Part shown: in pieces, positions 56,204 through 63,549 of the stretch | How positions within the stretch are numbered: position 1 is the stretch's first letter | Layout: every line of letters begins with the position of its first letter | Assembly: GCA_934201705.1 (NCBI GenBank) | Contig: CAKPXF010000004.1 | Location: 66,683-130,682, forward strand | Origin: an uncultured Bacilli bacterium | GTDB lineage: Bacteria; Bacillota_I; Bacilli_A; RFN20; CAG-631 | DNA: 64,000 nucleotides | Reading direction: 5' to 3' | Made by a program: the position numbers and the translations under genes | The notes under the pieces: generated by a model | Seen by the model: the letters and a program-made list of their open reading frames with translations, nothing else | Database searches by the model: none | What the model was told of the DNA's origin: nothing

Positions 56204-56653
56204 TTATAATTTATTTAGTTTTTCAAAGCCTTCTGACCACCCATTAAAACTATCAATTTTAACTTCTACAATTTCAAAATTGTTTGGATATTTTTTTCCA
56301 ACTCTACTATGTTTTTGTAAATATTCAACATGCTTTTTTGCACTTTCAATATTAGAAAAGTAACCAAATATATTCCACCAATAAGTAAACTTATCGGAAG
56401 GATCATCATACTCATGAGTAATACAATATAAAATAACATTGGATTTGTCTTTTATATTGGAATCAAAATTTACACCAAATTTAGTTATTTTAAAATTATC
56501 AAGACTATATTGATTAAATCCTGCTAATCCAGTAGACATATTAACTTTTTCTTTTGCTAGTTTTAAACTTGAAAAAGCTCCTAAATCAAAATATGATTTA
56601 ATATCATCATGAACAAAATATTCAAATTCCACTAAATAAAAATATTTAATCAT
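56204..56653 (-). CDS. Hypothetical protein, possible orphan immunity protein
   Basis: 149 residues, ATG behind AAGGAGAG. Short alternating beta/alpha pattern; the second half (VILYCITHEY, WNIFGYFSNIESAKKHVEYLQK, FEIVEVKID) shares its plan with the 156-residue protein at 57521: a strand, an aromatic-rich strand, an S-x-E-x-(A/C) helix and a final strand. No enzyme motif. Position between RHS remnants suggests a toxin-immunity role (inference). Confidence 0.5.
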   Translation of the reverse strand: MIKYFYLVEFEYFVHDDIKSYFDLGAFSSLKLAKEKVNMSTGLAGFNQYSLDNFKITKFGVNFDSNIKDKSNVILYCITHEYDDPSDKFTYWWNIFGYFSNIESAKKHVEYLQKHSRVGKKYPNNFEIVEVKIDSFNGWSEGFEKLNKL

Positions 56654-56698
56654 CGTACTCTCCTTATGTTGTTTTAAATAACTTGTAAAAGTAATTTG

Positions 56699-57091
56699 TT
56701 ATTTATTTAAAATTTTGTTTATCTTTCTAACATATTTTTTATAATTTAATCCTATGAATGAAATCCAAGAATCATCCATATAAACCTCGTTTGTTTCTTC
56801 ATTGATTAAATAAAATACAACAACTGTATTAACACTATTAAAATAAAGCAAATCGGATTTTTTAAATTCTTCTTTTGTTTTACTAACAACGATTAATGTT
56901 TTATACTCTGTAAAATTTGCGTTTTTAGTTTTTTCTTCTAAATAACTTAATACTTCTTTTATTGAATCTTTTTTTATTAATTCATCCCAAAATACTAAGT
57001 ATCTTCTTTTGGCTAATAAATAACAATTTAATTCAGTATCAACTTTATTAACTAAGGGATAATCTTGAATGAGTTTTTCTTGAATATTCAT
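56699..57091 (-). CDS. Hypothetical protein, possible immunity protein
   Basis: 130 residues from the ATG at 57091-57089 behind AAAGGAG; the longer frame (to 57172) reads through sequence beside an RHS remnant and has no ribosome site. Mixed alpha/beta protein (LVNKVDTELNCYLLAKRRYLVFWDEL, TLIVVSKTKEEF, VVVFYLINEETNEVYMDDSW). Family not recognised. Directly follows (on the minus strand) the RHS remnant at 57174-57220, the place where an RHS immunity gene normally lies. Confidence 0.5.
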   Translation of the reverse strand: MNIQEKLIQDYPLVNKVDTELNCYLLAKRRYLVFWDELIKKDSIKEVLSYLEEKTKNANFTEYKTLIVVSKTKEEFKKSDLLYFNSVNTVVVFYLINEETNEVYMDDSWISFIGLNYKKYVRKINKILNK

Positions 57092-57173
57092 ATTTTTATT
57101 CTCCTTTAAAATTATGGATAAAAATGAGTCACTTGCAACTAGAGTAATGGCATTAATTATTAATTGCACCATT

Positions 57174-57220
57174 ACTCATATTCTACCACACATACATTAC
57201 CTTCATCAATAATTTTAATG
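57174..57220 (-). pseudogene. RHS core remnant
   Basis: 47 bases match 62456-62502 of the RHS core at 45 positions and, on the minus strand, encode IKIIDEGNVCVVEYE before a TAA where the intact core continues with DAWGN. It is a fragment of an RHS gene left behind by recombination, lying directly upstream of the 130-residue orphan gene. Confidence 0.85.
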
Positions 57221-57225
57221 CTGAT

Positions 57226-57520
57226 TTTGAGTTTTTCCAAAATTGAATAAGGCCATAAAACATATCAAATAATACTTTTAAAATAAATGATAGAATTAAA
57301 GCCTTAAACAAATAAAAAAATTCTCTGAAAGTGGTATATAATTGACAAAAAAATTAACACTGGATGATTTTCTCATGTCAAATTATATTTCCAAAGAAAA
57401 AAGGCTATATTGAAATAATCTATTTGACTATTTCTTTACAGCCCCTAAAAAAACACGTCAATTGCTAGAAATAGTGAATAAATTTTAAAATAAAATTTTG
57501 TTCTAGGAATTACTAACTTT
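57226..57520. other. Gene-poor stretch with one broken short frame
   Basis: No intact gene. On the plus strand, 57342-57488 reads LTKKLTLDDFLMSNYISKEK, then RLY, an in-frame TGA (57411-57413), then NNLFDYFFTAPKKTRQLLEI and a TAA. The amino-acid composition looks protein-like, so this may be a relic of a short gene or transposase N terminus; I cannot name it. Confidence 0.35.
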
Positions 57521-57991
57521 TTATATATAATGGCGCCTTATTTCGTTTATTTTTATTTTTTCAATATGGAACCCATCATCAGAGTCATAAATCATATAGT
57601 CTTTTACTTTGTATTTATCATCTTCCAATAGCTTTTCTTTAAGTTTTAAACACTTTTCATAGCTGCTTAATGGTTCAAAATAATAATAATAGTAAGTATA
57701 TTGATCATCTGGATCTATATTTTTATCTTGTTCAGCATCATCTATTAAAACTGAATATTCAAAAAATAAAACATAAACATATTTTTGATTAGGAGAACAC
57801 GAAAAATCAAATTCCTTAATTTGTATTTCTTCATTGCCTTCTTTCTTTTCTTCATATATTTCTAAAGCTTTATTTTTAATTTTTTCATCTAAAAAATATC
57901 CAATAATCCATCTACCTTCAATAGGCTCATTATCTTTTTCATCTATTCCTCTAAAATCAACTAAATCTAAAAGTGTTATTTTCCTTTTCAT
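57521..57991 (-). CDS. Acidic hypothetical protein, possible orphan immunity protein
   Basis: 156 residues, ATG behind GGGG five to nine bases upstream. Very acidic N-terminal half and a tyrosine run (YTYYYYYFEPLSSYEKCLKLKEKL). The layout KYVYVLFFEYS, then FEPLSSYEKC, then MIYDSDDGFHIEKIKIN parallels the 149-residue protein at 56204. Acidity is common for proteins that neutralise basic nuclease toxins. Assignment to immunity is inference from context. Confidence 0.5.
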   Translation of the reverse strand: MKRKITLLDLVDFRGIDEKDNEPIEGRWIIGYFLDEKIKNKALEIYEEKKEGNEEIQIKEFDFSCSPNQKYVYVLFFEYSVLIDDAEQDKNIDPDDQYTYYYYYFEPLSSYEKCLKLKEKLLEDDKYKVKDYMIYDSDDGFHIEKIKINEIRRHYI

Positions 57992-58108
57992 TTTATTTTC
58001 CCCGTTCGTATTATTTTTACAATTATTCTATCTAACCATTTTTAATAATATTTTATAGAATTAAATTAATTACTAATACAATTTAACTAATTGAAATAAT
58101 AGCTTTAT

Positions 58109-58684
58109 TTATTTTACTTTATACTTTAAGCGTTTCAAATTATCTTTTTCATTTTTTTCTTTAATTATTTGATTAATGTCATTAATAAGTTCCTCTAAAT
58201 TCTTTGTTACCTTGTTTACTCTTGCTAATTTTTTCTCTTTATACATCCAACCAAAATAAGTTTCTATATAGCCTCCATCTTTTTTACGAAAAATAATAGT
58301 AAATACTTTACCATTATTATAGACATAATCACAACAAGACATATATGTTCCTGGGTAAAAAAACTCGTGAAAAAATCCATATAAATTATCTTTTTTCTTC
58401 TTTTTTAATTCTTTAAATTCAACATAATCTAAGGTATCCCATTTGATTTTAAAAATACTTAAATTATCTACGACTTTTATATATGATTTCTTTACAGTAA
58501 TTCCTTGATTAAATGTAAAAACAAAAGTCTTAAATAAATAATCTCCTAAACCTATGCCCCAAATAACATATAGGGCATACTCTTTAGAATACAAAGCAAA
58601 AAAAATCGCTAAAAATATTGGTATTAAAAAAGTATTAATAAATATAAACTTATGAGTATAGTCATATCTAAATTTTTTATTCAT
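58109..58684 (-). CDS. Two-helix membrane protein with PH-like domain
   Basis: 191 residues. Two hydrophobic helices (about 12-30 and 36-57) followed by a basic soluble domain with the strand pattern of bacterial PH-like proteins (GITVKKSYIKVVD, then FKIKWDTLDYVEF, VFTIIFRKKDGGYIETYFG). No clear ribosome site before the ATG, which lowers confidence in the exact start. Similar in plan to the 164-residue protein at 60797, suggesting paralogous immunity-type membrane proteins. Confidence 0.5.
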   Translation of the reverse strand: MNKKFRYDYTHKFIFINTFLIPIFLAIFFALYSKEYALYVIWGIGLGDYLFKTFVFTFNQGITVKKSYIKVVDNLSIFKIKWDTLDYVEFKELKKKKKDNLYGFFHEFFYPGTYMSCCDYVYNNGKVFTIIFRKKDGGYIETYFGWMYKEKKLARVNKVTKNLEELINDINQIIKEKNEKDNLKRLKYKVK

Positions 58685-59171
58685 TGATTGAAAACCAATA
58701 TAATGAATTTAGACTAATTCATTAATCCTTTCATTTTTAATTAAATTTAAGAAAAGCTTTAATTAATAATAAATAGCATTATTTAACTTCTGTTTTTAAT
58801 TCTATTTAAATAACACTTGTTAATTACTATTGAAGCATTATAAATAGGAATTAACTCTTTTAATGCTTTATAATGCTATTTTATCATACGTTTTTAATAA
58901 CTAATGAATGTTATATGATTTATTATTGTATAAAAATCCTCCAATTACAATTGTAAAAGGAGGATTAAAAATTAGTCATTTTAATATTACGTTGTATTTT
59001 AGTGTCAGTGTAACTATTTGTTTGTCAGAATTAGGTGCCAACACATTGAATCAATAACATAAAATAATTTGTGTTTATTCATTACTTCAGTTTTTAAAAG
59101 GAAACGAATTTTTCTTGTTATTAAAGTCGTTTTTTCATTATAAATATTACTTCAATATAACCGAAATAATT
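58685..59171. other. 487-base gap without an intact gene
   Basis: AT-rich, stops in all frames. It contains the strong hairpin at 58935-58966, and around 59003-59045 a short stretch (GTGTCAGTGTAAC, TTTGTCAGAATTAGGTGCC) of less AT-rich composition that could be the end of a decayed mobile element. No transposase is recognisable. Confidence 0.4.
58935..58966 (-). terminator. Fully paired hairpin terminator
   Basis: AATCCTCC (58935-58942) pairs with GGAGGATT (58959-58966), and the inner TTACAATTGTAA is itself palindromic, so the arm is nearly continuous. On the minus strand it is followed by a TTTTTA run, fitting termination downstream of the 59172-59511 pseudogene. Confidence 0.75.
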
Positions 59172-59511
59172 TTATTTTCTTTTAAACCTTATTTGTGATG
59201 TGTACTTTTTTACTAAAACATCTGTTTTTTCAATTTTATTGTGATTATTATATTCAATCATCAATTTTTTAATGTCATCTATAAGAGTTTTGATAGTTTT
59301 ACTATTCATGTATAAAATCAACATATTATTTATTTTGCCATCTATTGTTAAAAAAGAAATGTAGGCTTTAGGAAGCATATTGCCAAAAGTGCCGCTAGGT
59401 ATGTTTTTTATAGTGAATCTTTTGTTGACCAAATTATATCAATTGCCTGAATATCATTTATTTTTACCTTTGTTGCATATTGTATTTTTTGCTTTTTCCT
59501 TGTCCAATCAT
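59172..59511 (-). pseudogene. Frameshifted PH-like protein gene
   Basis: The ATG at 59511-59509 lies behind AGGAGAA, but its frame stops after 15 codons. The adjacent frame continues with KIQYATKVKINDIQAIDII WSTK, then a third frame gives NKRFTIKNIPSGTFGNMLPK to the stop at 59172 (an 86-codon open stretch from 59432). Together they read as one PH-like or YcxB-like domain broken by two frameshifts, one near a run of A. A sequencing error in a homopolymer is possible. Confidence 0.5.
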
Positions 59512-59589
59512 AAAATTCTCCTATAATAATTCAATGTTTATGTTGTCCTGAAGCACCACATCAAGTCCTATATATGATTGTATTGCTAT

Positions 59590-60003
59590 TTAAGGCTTTT
59601 TAATTTTTCTATACATTTCGCCTGTTATACAACCAAATGTAAAAGTAACTAATGCAACAATTCCAAATAATATAAATGCTGTTGTTACATCTTGTTTTAA
59701 TGAATAAACAAACACAATTATTGATGTAATAGATATTAAATAACCTACCAATTCTGATATAAATGTCTTTTTAGAAACTATATGTTTTTCTTTAGAATAC
59801 ATAATCACAAAAAACAATTTATGTTTAAATTCCAAACAGTTTTGTTGATTATTTAAAAATTCAAATTTATCTACTGAATAGATATTCAAAAATGATACAA
59901 CAATAACTAATAGTAAAAATAAATATGATGCAATCAAAGTACCCAACATACTAGATTCCAATAAAATTTCCGTTTGGATTAAATTGTGAGCTAAGTCTAC
60001 CAT
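59590..60003 (-). CDS. Small membrane protein overlapping an RHS C-terminal remnant
   Basis: 137 residues, ATG behind GGAGGAGG. Three hydrophobic segments (about 18-41, 85-103 and 108-128). Its first 17 codons overlap, in another frame, the tail of the RHS remnant at 59951-60202. A start nested in the toxin gene end is what is expected of a cognate immunity gene; the membrane location would suit a toxin acting on the membrane. Family not recognised. Confidence 0.6.
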   Translation of the reverse strand: MVDLAHNLIQTEILLESSMLGTLIASYLFLLLVIVVSFLNIYSVDKFEFLNNQQNCLEFKHKLFFVIMYSKEKHIVSKKTFISELVGYLISITSIIVFVYSLKQDVTTAFILFGIVALVTFTFGCITGEMYRKIKKP

Positions 60004-60202
60004 AAATTCCTCCTCCTACACCTCCAAGAATAAACGCTAGAAGTGCAATTCTTAGTAAAGTTTCTGTTCAAACCATACTAACAACAGCGCCAATTGCTTC
60101 AATTACTTGAATGTCTGATACAGTTACGCCAGTAGTTAAAGCTAATTCGCTAGTTGAAAGGACAACTTCACTTGCTCATATAGTAAATTAACTGCCAGCA
60201 AC
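59951..60202 (-). pseudogene. RHS C-terminal (hydrophobic/toxin-tip) remnant
   Basis: 84 codons in one frame read VAGS*FTI*ASEVVLSTS, ELALTTGVTVSDIQVIEAIG, AVVSMV*TETLLRIALLAF and ILGGVGGGIYGRLSSQFNPN, ending at a TAG (59953-59951). The Ala/Gly-rich hydrophobic run followed by a glycine-rich segment resembles the stretch after the RHS core at 61977-62200. Three internal stops show decay. The membrane-protein gene at 59590 starts inside it. Confidence 0.6.
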
Positions 60203-60320
60203 TTATGATATGAAAACATGTAGTTCAAAATAGTACTATCAATCCATATAACTTATTATAACTAAAAATTTCAAATGTAAATATACTTTTAAATAATTGC
60301 ATTATATAGGATTATATTAA

Positions 60321-60530
60321 TTATTTTCCCTTTTCAACCTTTATTATAATTATCATCAATATAAAAAAAGTCAGAAGCACAATGTAACCTATTATTTCTA
60401 GTTCAGTCCTAATATCCATAGATAAATTTATAATTCCCCATGAAAGGACTATATCCAAAAAGCTATATACTATGCCTATAATTATCATCAATATAAAACA
60501 AATAAAACACGTAATATTTATTATCTTCAA
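60321..60530 (-). CDS. Small two-helix membrane protein with a TTG start
   Basis: 69 residues. The start is TTG (60530-60528), seven bases after a perfect AGGAGG; no ATG is available. Two hydrophobic helices (about 5-33 and 42-64) share the words FILMIII, reflecting a 22-base direct repeat in the DNA (60345-60366 and 60477-60498). Function unknown; likely part of the immunity-type gene set. Confidence 0.55.
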   Translation of the reverse strand: MKIINITCFICFILMIIIGIVYSFLDIVLSWGIINLSMDIRTELEIIGYIVLLTFFILMIIIIKVEKGK

Positions 60531-60555
60531 ATTTGTGCCTCCTTGAAAGTTTTTT

Positions 60556-60586
60556 AGTATAGTTTATACTTTATTACTTTTGTCAA
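60556..60586 (-). promoter_or_regulatory. Candidate promoter and operator of the 69-residue gene
   Basis: On the minus strand TTGACA (60586-60581) is followed 19 bases later by TATACT (60561-60556). The -10 lies in the perfect inverted repeat AGTATA-GTT-TATACT (60556-60570), whose half-site recurs near 60667-60678. The long spacer weakens the promoter call. Confidence 0.4.
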
Positions 60587-60796
60587 TCCTAAGTAATGCT
60601 CGGAAAATATATTTGAATTATTAAATTTTGATTGTTCTACACCCAATCAAGCGTAAGAACCTTTTTAGTATAAACTATGAGTTTTTTTGAGCAGTCAATA
60701 GGGTAGCTTACGATTCTCCCAATACTATATATACTGATAATTTAATATCAAAAATCCATTAGTTTTTTCATATTTTTTAATTATTAATAAAATAAT

Positions 60797-61291
60797 TTAA
60801 CTAATATAGAAATATAAGAATCTCTTATTGTGATAATAACTAACTTTAGCATGTTTACATTTTCTTCTTATCAGATGTACCATAATGATTGGTGGATTAT
60901 TAATAGATAATAGTTGTTTATAATCTTTATCAAATAACACTAATTGTGAAGGTTTGGTGTGAAATTTAGTTAAATCACCATAATCATATGTAATACCATT
61001 TATTTCATCATAATTTATTTCTTTATTTTTTGTTTTAGTTTTAATAACTAAAGATTTATCTTTTACATAGTATTTTGTTTTAATAAATATTTGTGCAATA
61101 AAAGAAATTATAATTAGAATAACATTTATTATTAATATAAAATATGGAACTAGCAATAATGTAGATAATATTTCACCCATCTTATCTATCATAAAGAATA
61201 AATAAATCAAAAATATCATTGGTATTAAACTTATTAAACATTCTGTAATAACACAAGCCAATGTTATAGTTATGTTTCTTTTAAATCCCAT
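60797..61291 (-). CDS. Membrane protein with PH-like domain, possible immunity protein
   Basis: 164 residues, ATG behind AAGGAG. Two long hydrophobic hairpin segments (about 8-35 and 42-70) followed by a PH-like strand set (KYYVKDKSLVIKTKTKNKEI, YDEINGITYDYGDL, KPSQLVLFDKDYKQLLSI) and a basic C terminus. Same overall plan as the 191-residue gene at 58109. Lies downstream of the RHS toxin and its 90-residue partner on the same strand. Confidence 0.6.
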   Translation of the reverse strand: MGFKRNITITLACVITECLISLIPMIFLIYLFFMIDKMGEILSTLLLVPYFILIINVILIIISFIAQIFIKTKYYVKDKSLVIKTKTKNKEINYDEINGITYDYGDLTKFHTKPSQLVLFDKDYKQLLSINNPPIIMVHLIRRKCKHAKVSYYHNKRFLYFYIS

Positions 61292-61377
61292 TTTTATATC
61301 TCCTTTCTTTGTGTACTAATCCCAAAAGATTAACCCTACCTAGTTTTGCTTGTGAAAGTAATTTGCAAATTTGGCTT

Positions 61378-61650
61378 TTATTTTTTTTGAACTGTGTTTA
61401 ATTTTAGTTCAATCACTTCTAATAATTTTTGAGGAGTTGTTTTATTTTCTTTTCTTAAATACTCATAGCCACATAATAATTCGCCATTACAATAGATTTC
61501 CCCTCTATCAGTAACAAAATTCAATTCTTTTTCATCTTTTTTTATTTTCAAAACCATATTCCCAAATATCTGTTTATAGTAATTGAATTCTATTACTTCA
61601 AAATTATATTTATCCATTAATTTTGATAATTGTAACTTGAATTTTTTCAT
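61378..61650 (-). CDS. Putative immunity protein for the RHS C-terminal tip
   Basis: 90 residues, ATG behind GGAGGAGAG, 23 bases after the stop of the RHS tip. Compact alpha-beta protein with no catalytic motif (MDKYNFEVIEFNYYKQIFGN, VTDRGEIYCNGELLCGYEYL). The tip-then-small-gene order on one strand with a strong ribosome site is the standard toxin-immunity layout of RHS loci. Family not recognised. Confidence 0.65.
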   Translation of the reverse strand: MKKFKLQLSKLMDKYNFEVIEFNYYKQIFGNMVLKIKKDEKELNFVTDRGEIYCNGELLCGYEYLRKENKTTPQKLLEVIELKLNTVQKK

Positions 61651-61673
61651 ATAATCTCTCCTCCCTTATTACA

Positions 61674-61976
61674 TTAGAACATTTCCCATGGGATTCCATT
61701 TTCGATTAAATATTGAATTTCCTTCCAGAATGTTCCACCTTCTCTTACAACGAAATCTGGAGCTAATGCAAAGCGTGAGCCTAAAGAATTAGCATCTTTT
61801 AAATGTGTCATATTATTAGTCCATTCCACACCCTTTTGCACCATTTTCTCATAAGTTCCATTAGAAACTAGATAGTAACCAGAACCAGTGGATTGAGCAG
61901 TCACAATATATCCAGGCATATGTCCTAAAACTATAGTACCTTTAATAGGGATAATAAAATATTTAGTTATGGATAA
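61674..61976 (-). pseudogene. C-terminal tip (putative toxin domain) of the RHS protein, downstream of an in-frame TGA
   Basis: The frame of the RHS core continues past the TGA at 61979-61977 with LSITKYFIIPIKGTIVLGHM and then 80 further residues to the stop at 61674; the first ATG is at 61919 (81 residues) with no ribosome site. The tip contains PGYIVTAQSTGSGYYLVSNG and the C-terminal words GGTFWKEIQYLIENGI, seen at the ends of many RHS-type proteins. The nonsense codon means toxin would be made only by readthrough or not at all. No known toxin fold recognised. Confidence 0.65.
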
Positions 61977-62765
61977 TCAAATAACTCCTGTAGCTTTAGT
62001 AACTAGCGCTCCGACTCCAGCACCCAAAGCACCACCAACTACTCCTCCGCCTACAATACCAGCCATGGTCCATCCGAACAATTCCCAACACCATGAGCCA
62101 TTGTTTTTGGCGATATTATAAGCAGCAATCCCTCCAGCGGTGGCACCAATCGCCGCTCCTATAATTAAACCTAGCAATGTCAATGAAATTGCGAAATGTC
62201 CTGTAGGATCATACTTGTTAATTGGATTATTGTTGCAGTACACATATAGATTTAATCCATTGATACTTTGAGGTTCTAAATATTCGATTGAATCTGGTGA
62301 AAGCCATCGACAAAGTTCAGGCGAATAGTAACGTGATGATACCCAATAAAGCTGAGTTTCACTATCATAATAATAACCTTTGTAAACAAATGGGTTAAAA
62401 TAAGAAACATAGCAATCAACATGTACTTTTCTAGTAGAATTACCCCATGCATCGTACTCATATTCTACCACACATACATTTCCTTCATCAACAATTTTAA
62501 TGATATTACCTAAAATATCTCTTATGTAAAAATATTCTTTCCCTTCACAATTTAGGTCTACTAAATTTCCTTGTTCATCATAGTTAAAATACATCTCAAA
62601 GCCACCACCCTCGTGACTTCTAGAAAATACAATGATTTTGCTACCCTCTAATGTGTATTTTTCAAAGAAATTGCTTCCTAATTTTGTAGTTCTAATACCA
62701 TCTTCGTTATAAGTATATATTACTTTAGTACCAATTTCTCTTATTGATAGCGTTATTGTTGGCAA
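61977..62765 (-). CDS. RHS repeat-associated core, C-terminal fragment
   Basis: The open frame runs from 62837; the first usable start is TTG 62765, without a ribosome site, so it is a fragment of a larger gene. YD-repeat words EYTLEGSKI-like, YFNYDEQGNLVDL, YIRDILGNIIKIVDEGNV and YEYDAWGN lead to the RHS core: GYYYDSETQLYWVSSRYYSP (near residue 130), CRWLSPDSIEYLEP, LNLYVYCNNNPINKYDPTGH. A hydrophobic Gly/Ala region follows (190-262). It ends in TGA, after which the tip continues in frame. The rest of the RHS protein is missing on this strand: at 62.83 kb the sequence switches to an oppositely oriented RHS piece. Confidence 0.8.
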   Translation of the reverse strand: MPTITLSIREIGTKVIYTYNEDGIRTTKLGSNFFEKYTLEGSKIIVFSRSHEGGGFEMYFNYDEQGNLVDLNCEGKEYFYIRDILGNIIKIVDEGNVCVVEYEYDAWGNSTRKVHVDCYVSYFNPFVYKGYYYDSETQLYWVSSRYYSPELCRWLSPDSIEYLEPQSINGLNLYVYCNNNPINKYDPTGHFAISLTLLGLIIGAAIGATAGGIAAYNIAKNNGSWCWELFGWTMAGIVGGGVVGGALGAGVGALVTKATGVI

Positions 62766-62823
62766 TGACTCAATTTCACCTACAAGCAGTTCATTATTAT
62801 CATGTGCTCTTAAAGTTAGCTTA

Positions 62824-63549
62824 ATGACATTTGGTGCTCATTATTACCATGATGGTGATTTTAAAGCTGTATATAATGAAGGACTTGATTATTTAAATAG
62901 TACCAATAATATCCTTAAAGCAAGTGGTGTTTCATACTACAATCAAGAGGTATACAAGGACTTTGACGTTATCACATTAAATGGCTCTTTAAATTCTAAA
63001 AATGGAATTACTCCTTTATCACTTGCTAGTAAGAATCATTCATTTAGATTTGATAAAGCTAGGATATTTGAATATGATACTGTATTACAAAGACATGTTT
63101 ATGGAGTATTTAGTAGTAGAAGTGATTTTATTGATAAGAAAGCTTTATTGTCATACAATTTAAACATGACTAACAAAGGAGCCTTTTCAATTAGATTTAA
63201 GATAAAGGATGCTACAAATAGTAATAGAACATTAATTGCGTTTGGAAATAGTGGTCAAGAAAAGATAAGGATTTTTATAGATCAAAGTAAATATTTACAA
63301 GCATACGTAAATAATACATTAATGAGCTTTAAAAAAGAAATTGATTTAAATACTTGGTATACATTAACAGTATTCATTATCAAAAATGGAATTTATTTCT
63401 TTATAAATGGTGGCCTTTTCTATAATTACTTCTTTGCTAATGGCGTTGATTTATCTAATACTATTACTTACGTTGCTTCATCATCTAATGGCTCTAATGT
63501 ATTAGATGGATATGTTGAAATGCTTGCTTTTTTCAACAAAACAATTTGA
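62824..63549 (+). pseudogene. RHS protein middle fragment with LamG-like domain
   Basis: 241 open codons; the ATG at 62824 has no ribosome site and the frame is open further upstream only as antisense to the RHS core. After an RHS-like lead (VYKDFDVITLNGSLNSKNG) comes a concanavalin/LamG-like domain (about 115-235: KGAFSIRFKIKDATNSNRTL, NTWYTLTVFIIKNGIYFFIN, LDGYVEMLAFFNK), a common insert in Firmicute RHS proteins. The frame ends at a TGA caused by a frameshift near 63545; the next frame carries on with the expected RHS sequence. Confidence 0.7.

Noticed and set aside
58990..59050. End of an insertion sequence
   Set aside because: Composition and TGTCAG words are suggestive, but no inverted repeat pair, target duplication or transposase was found.
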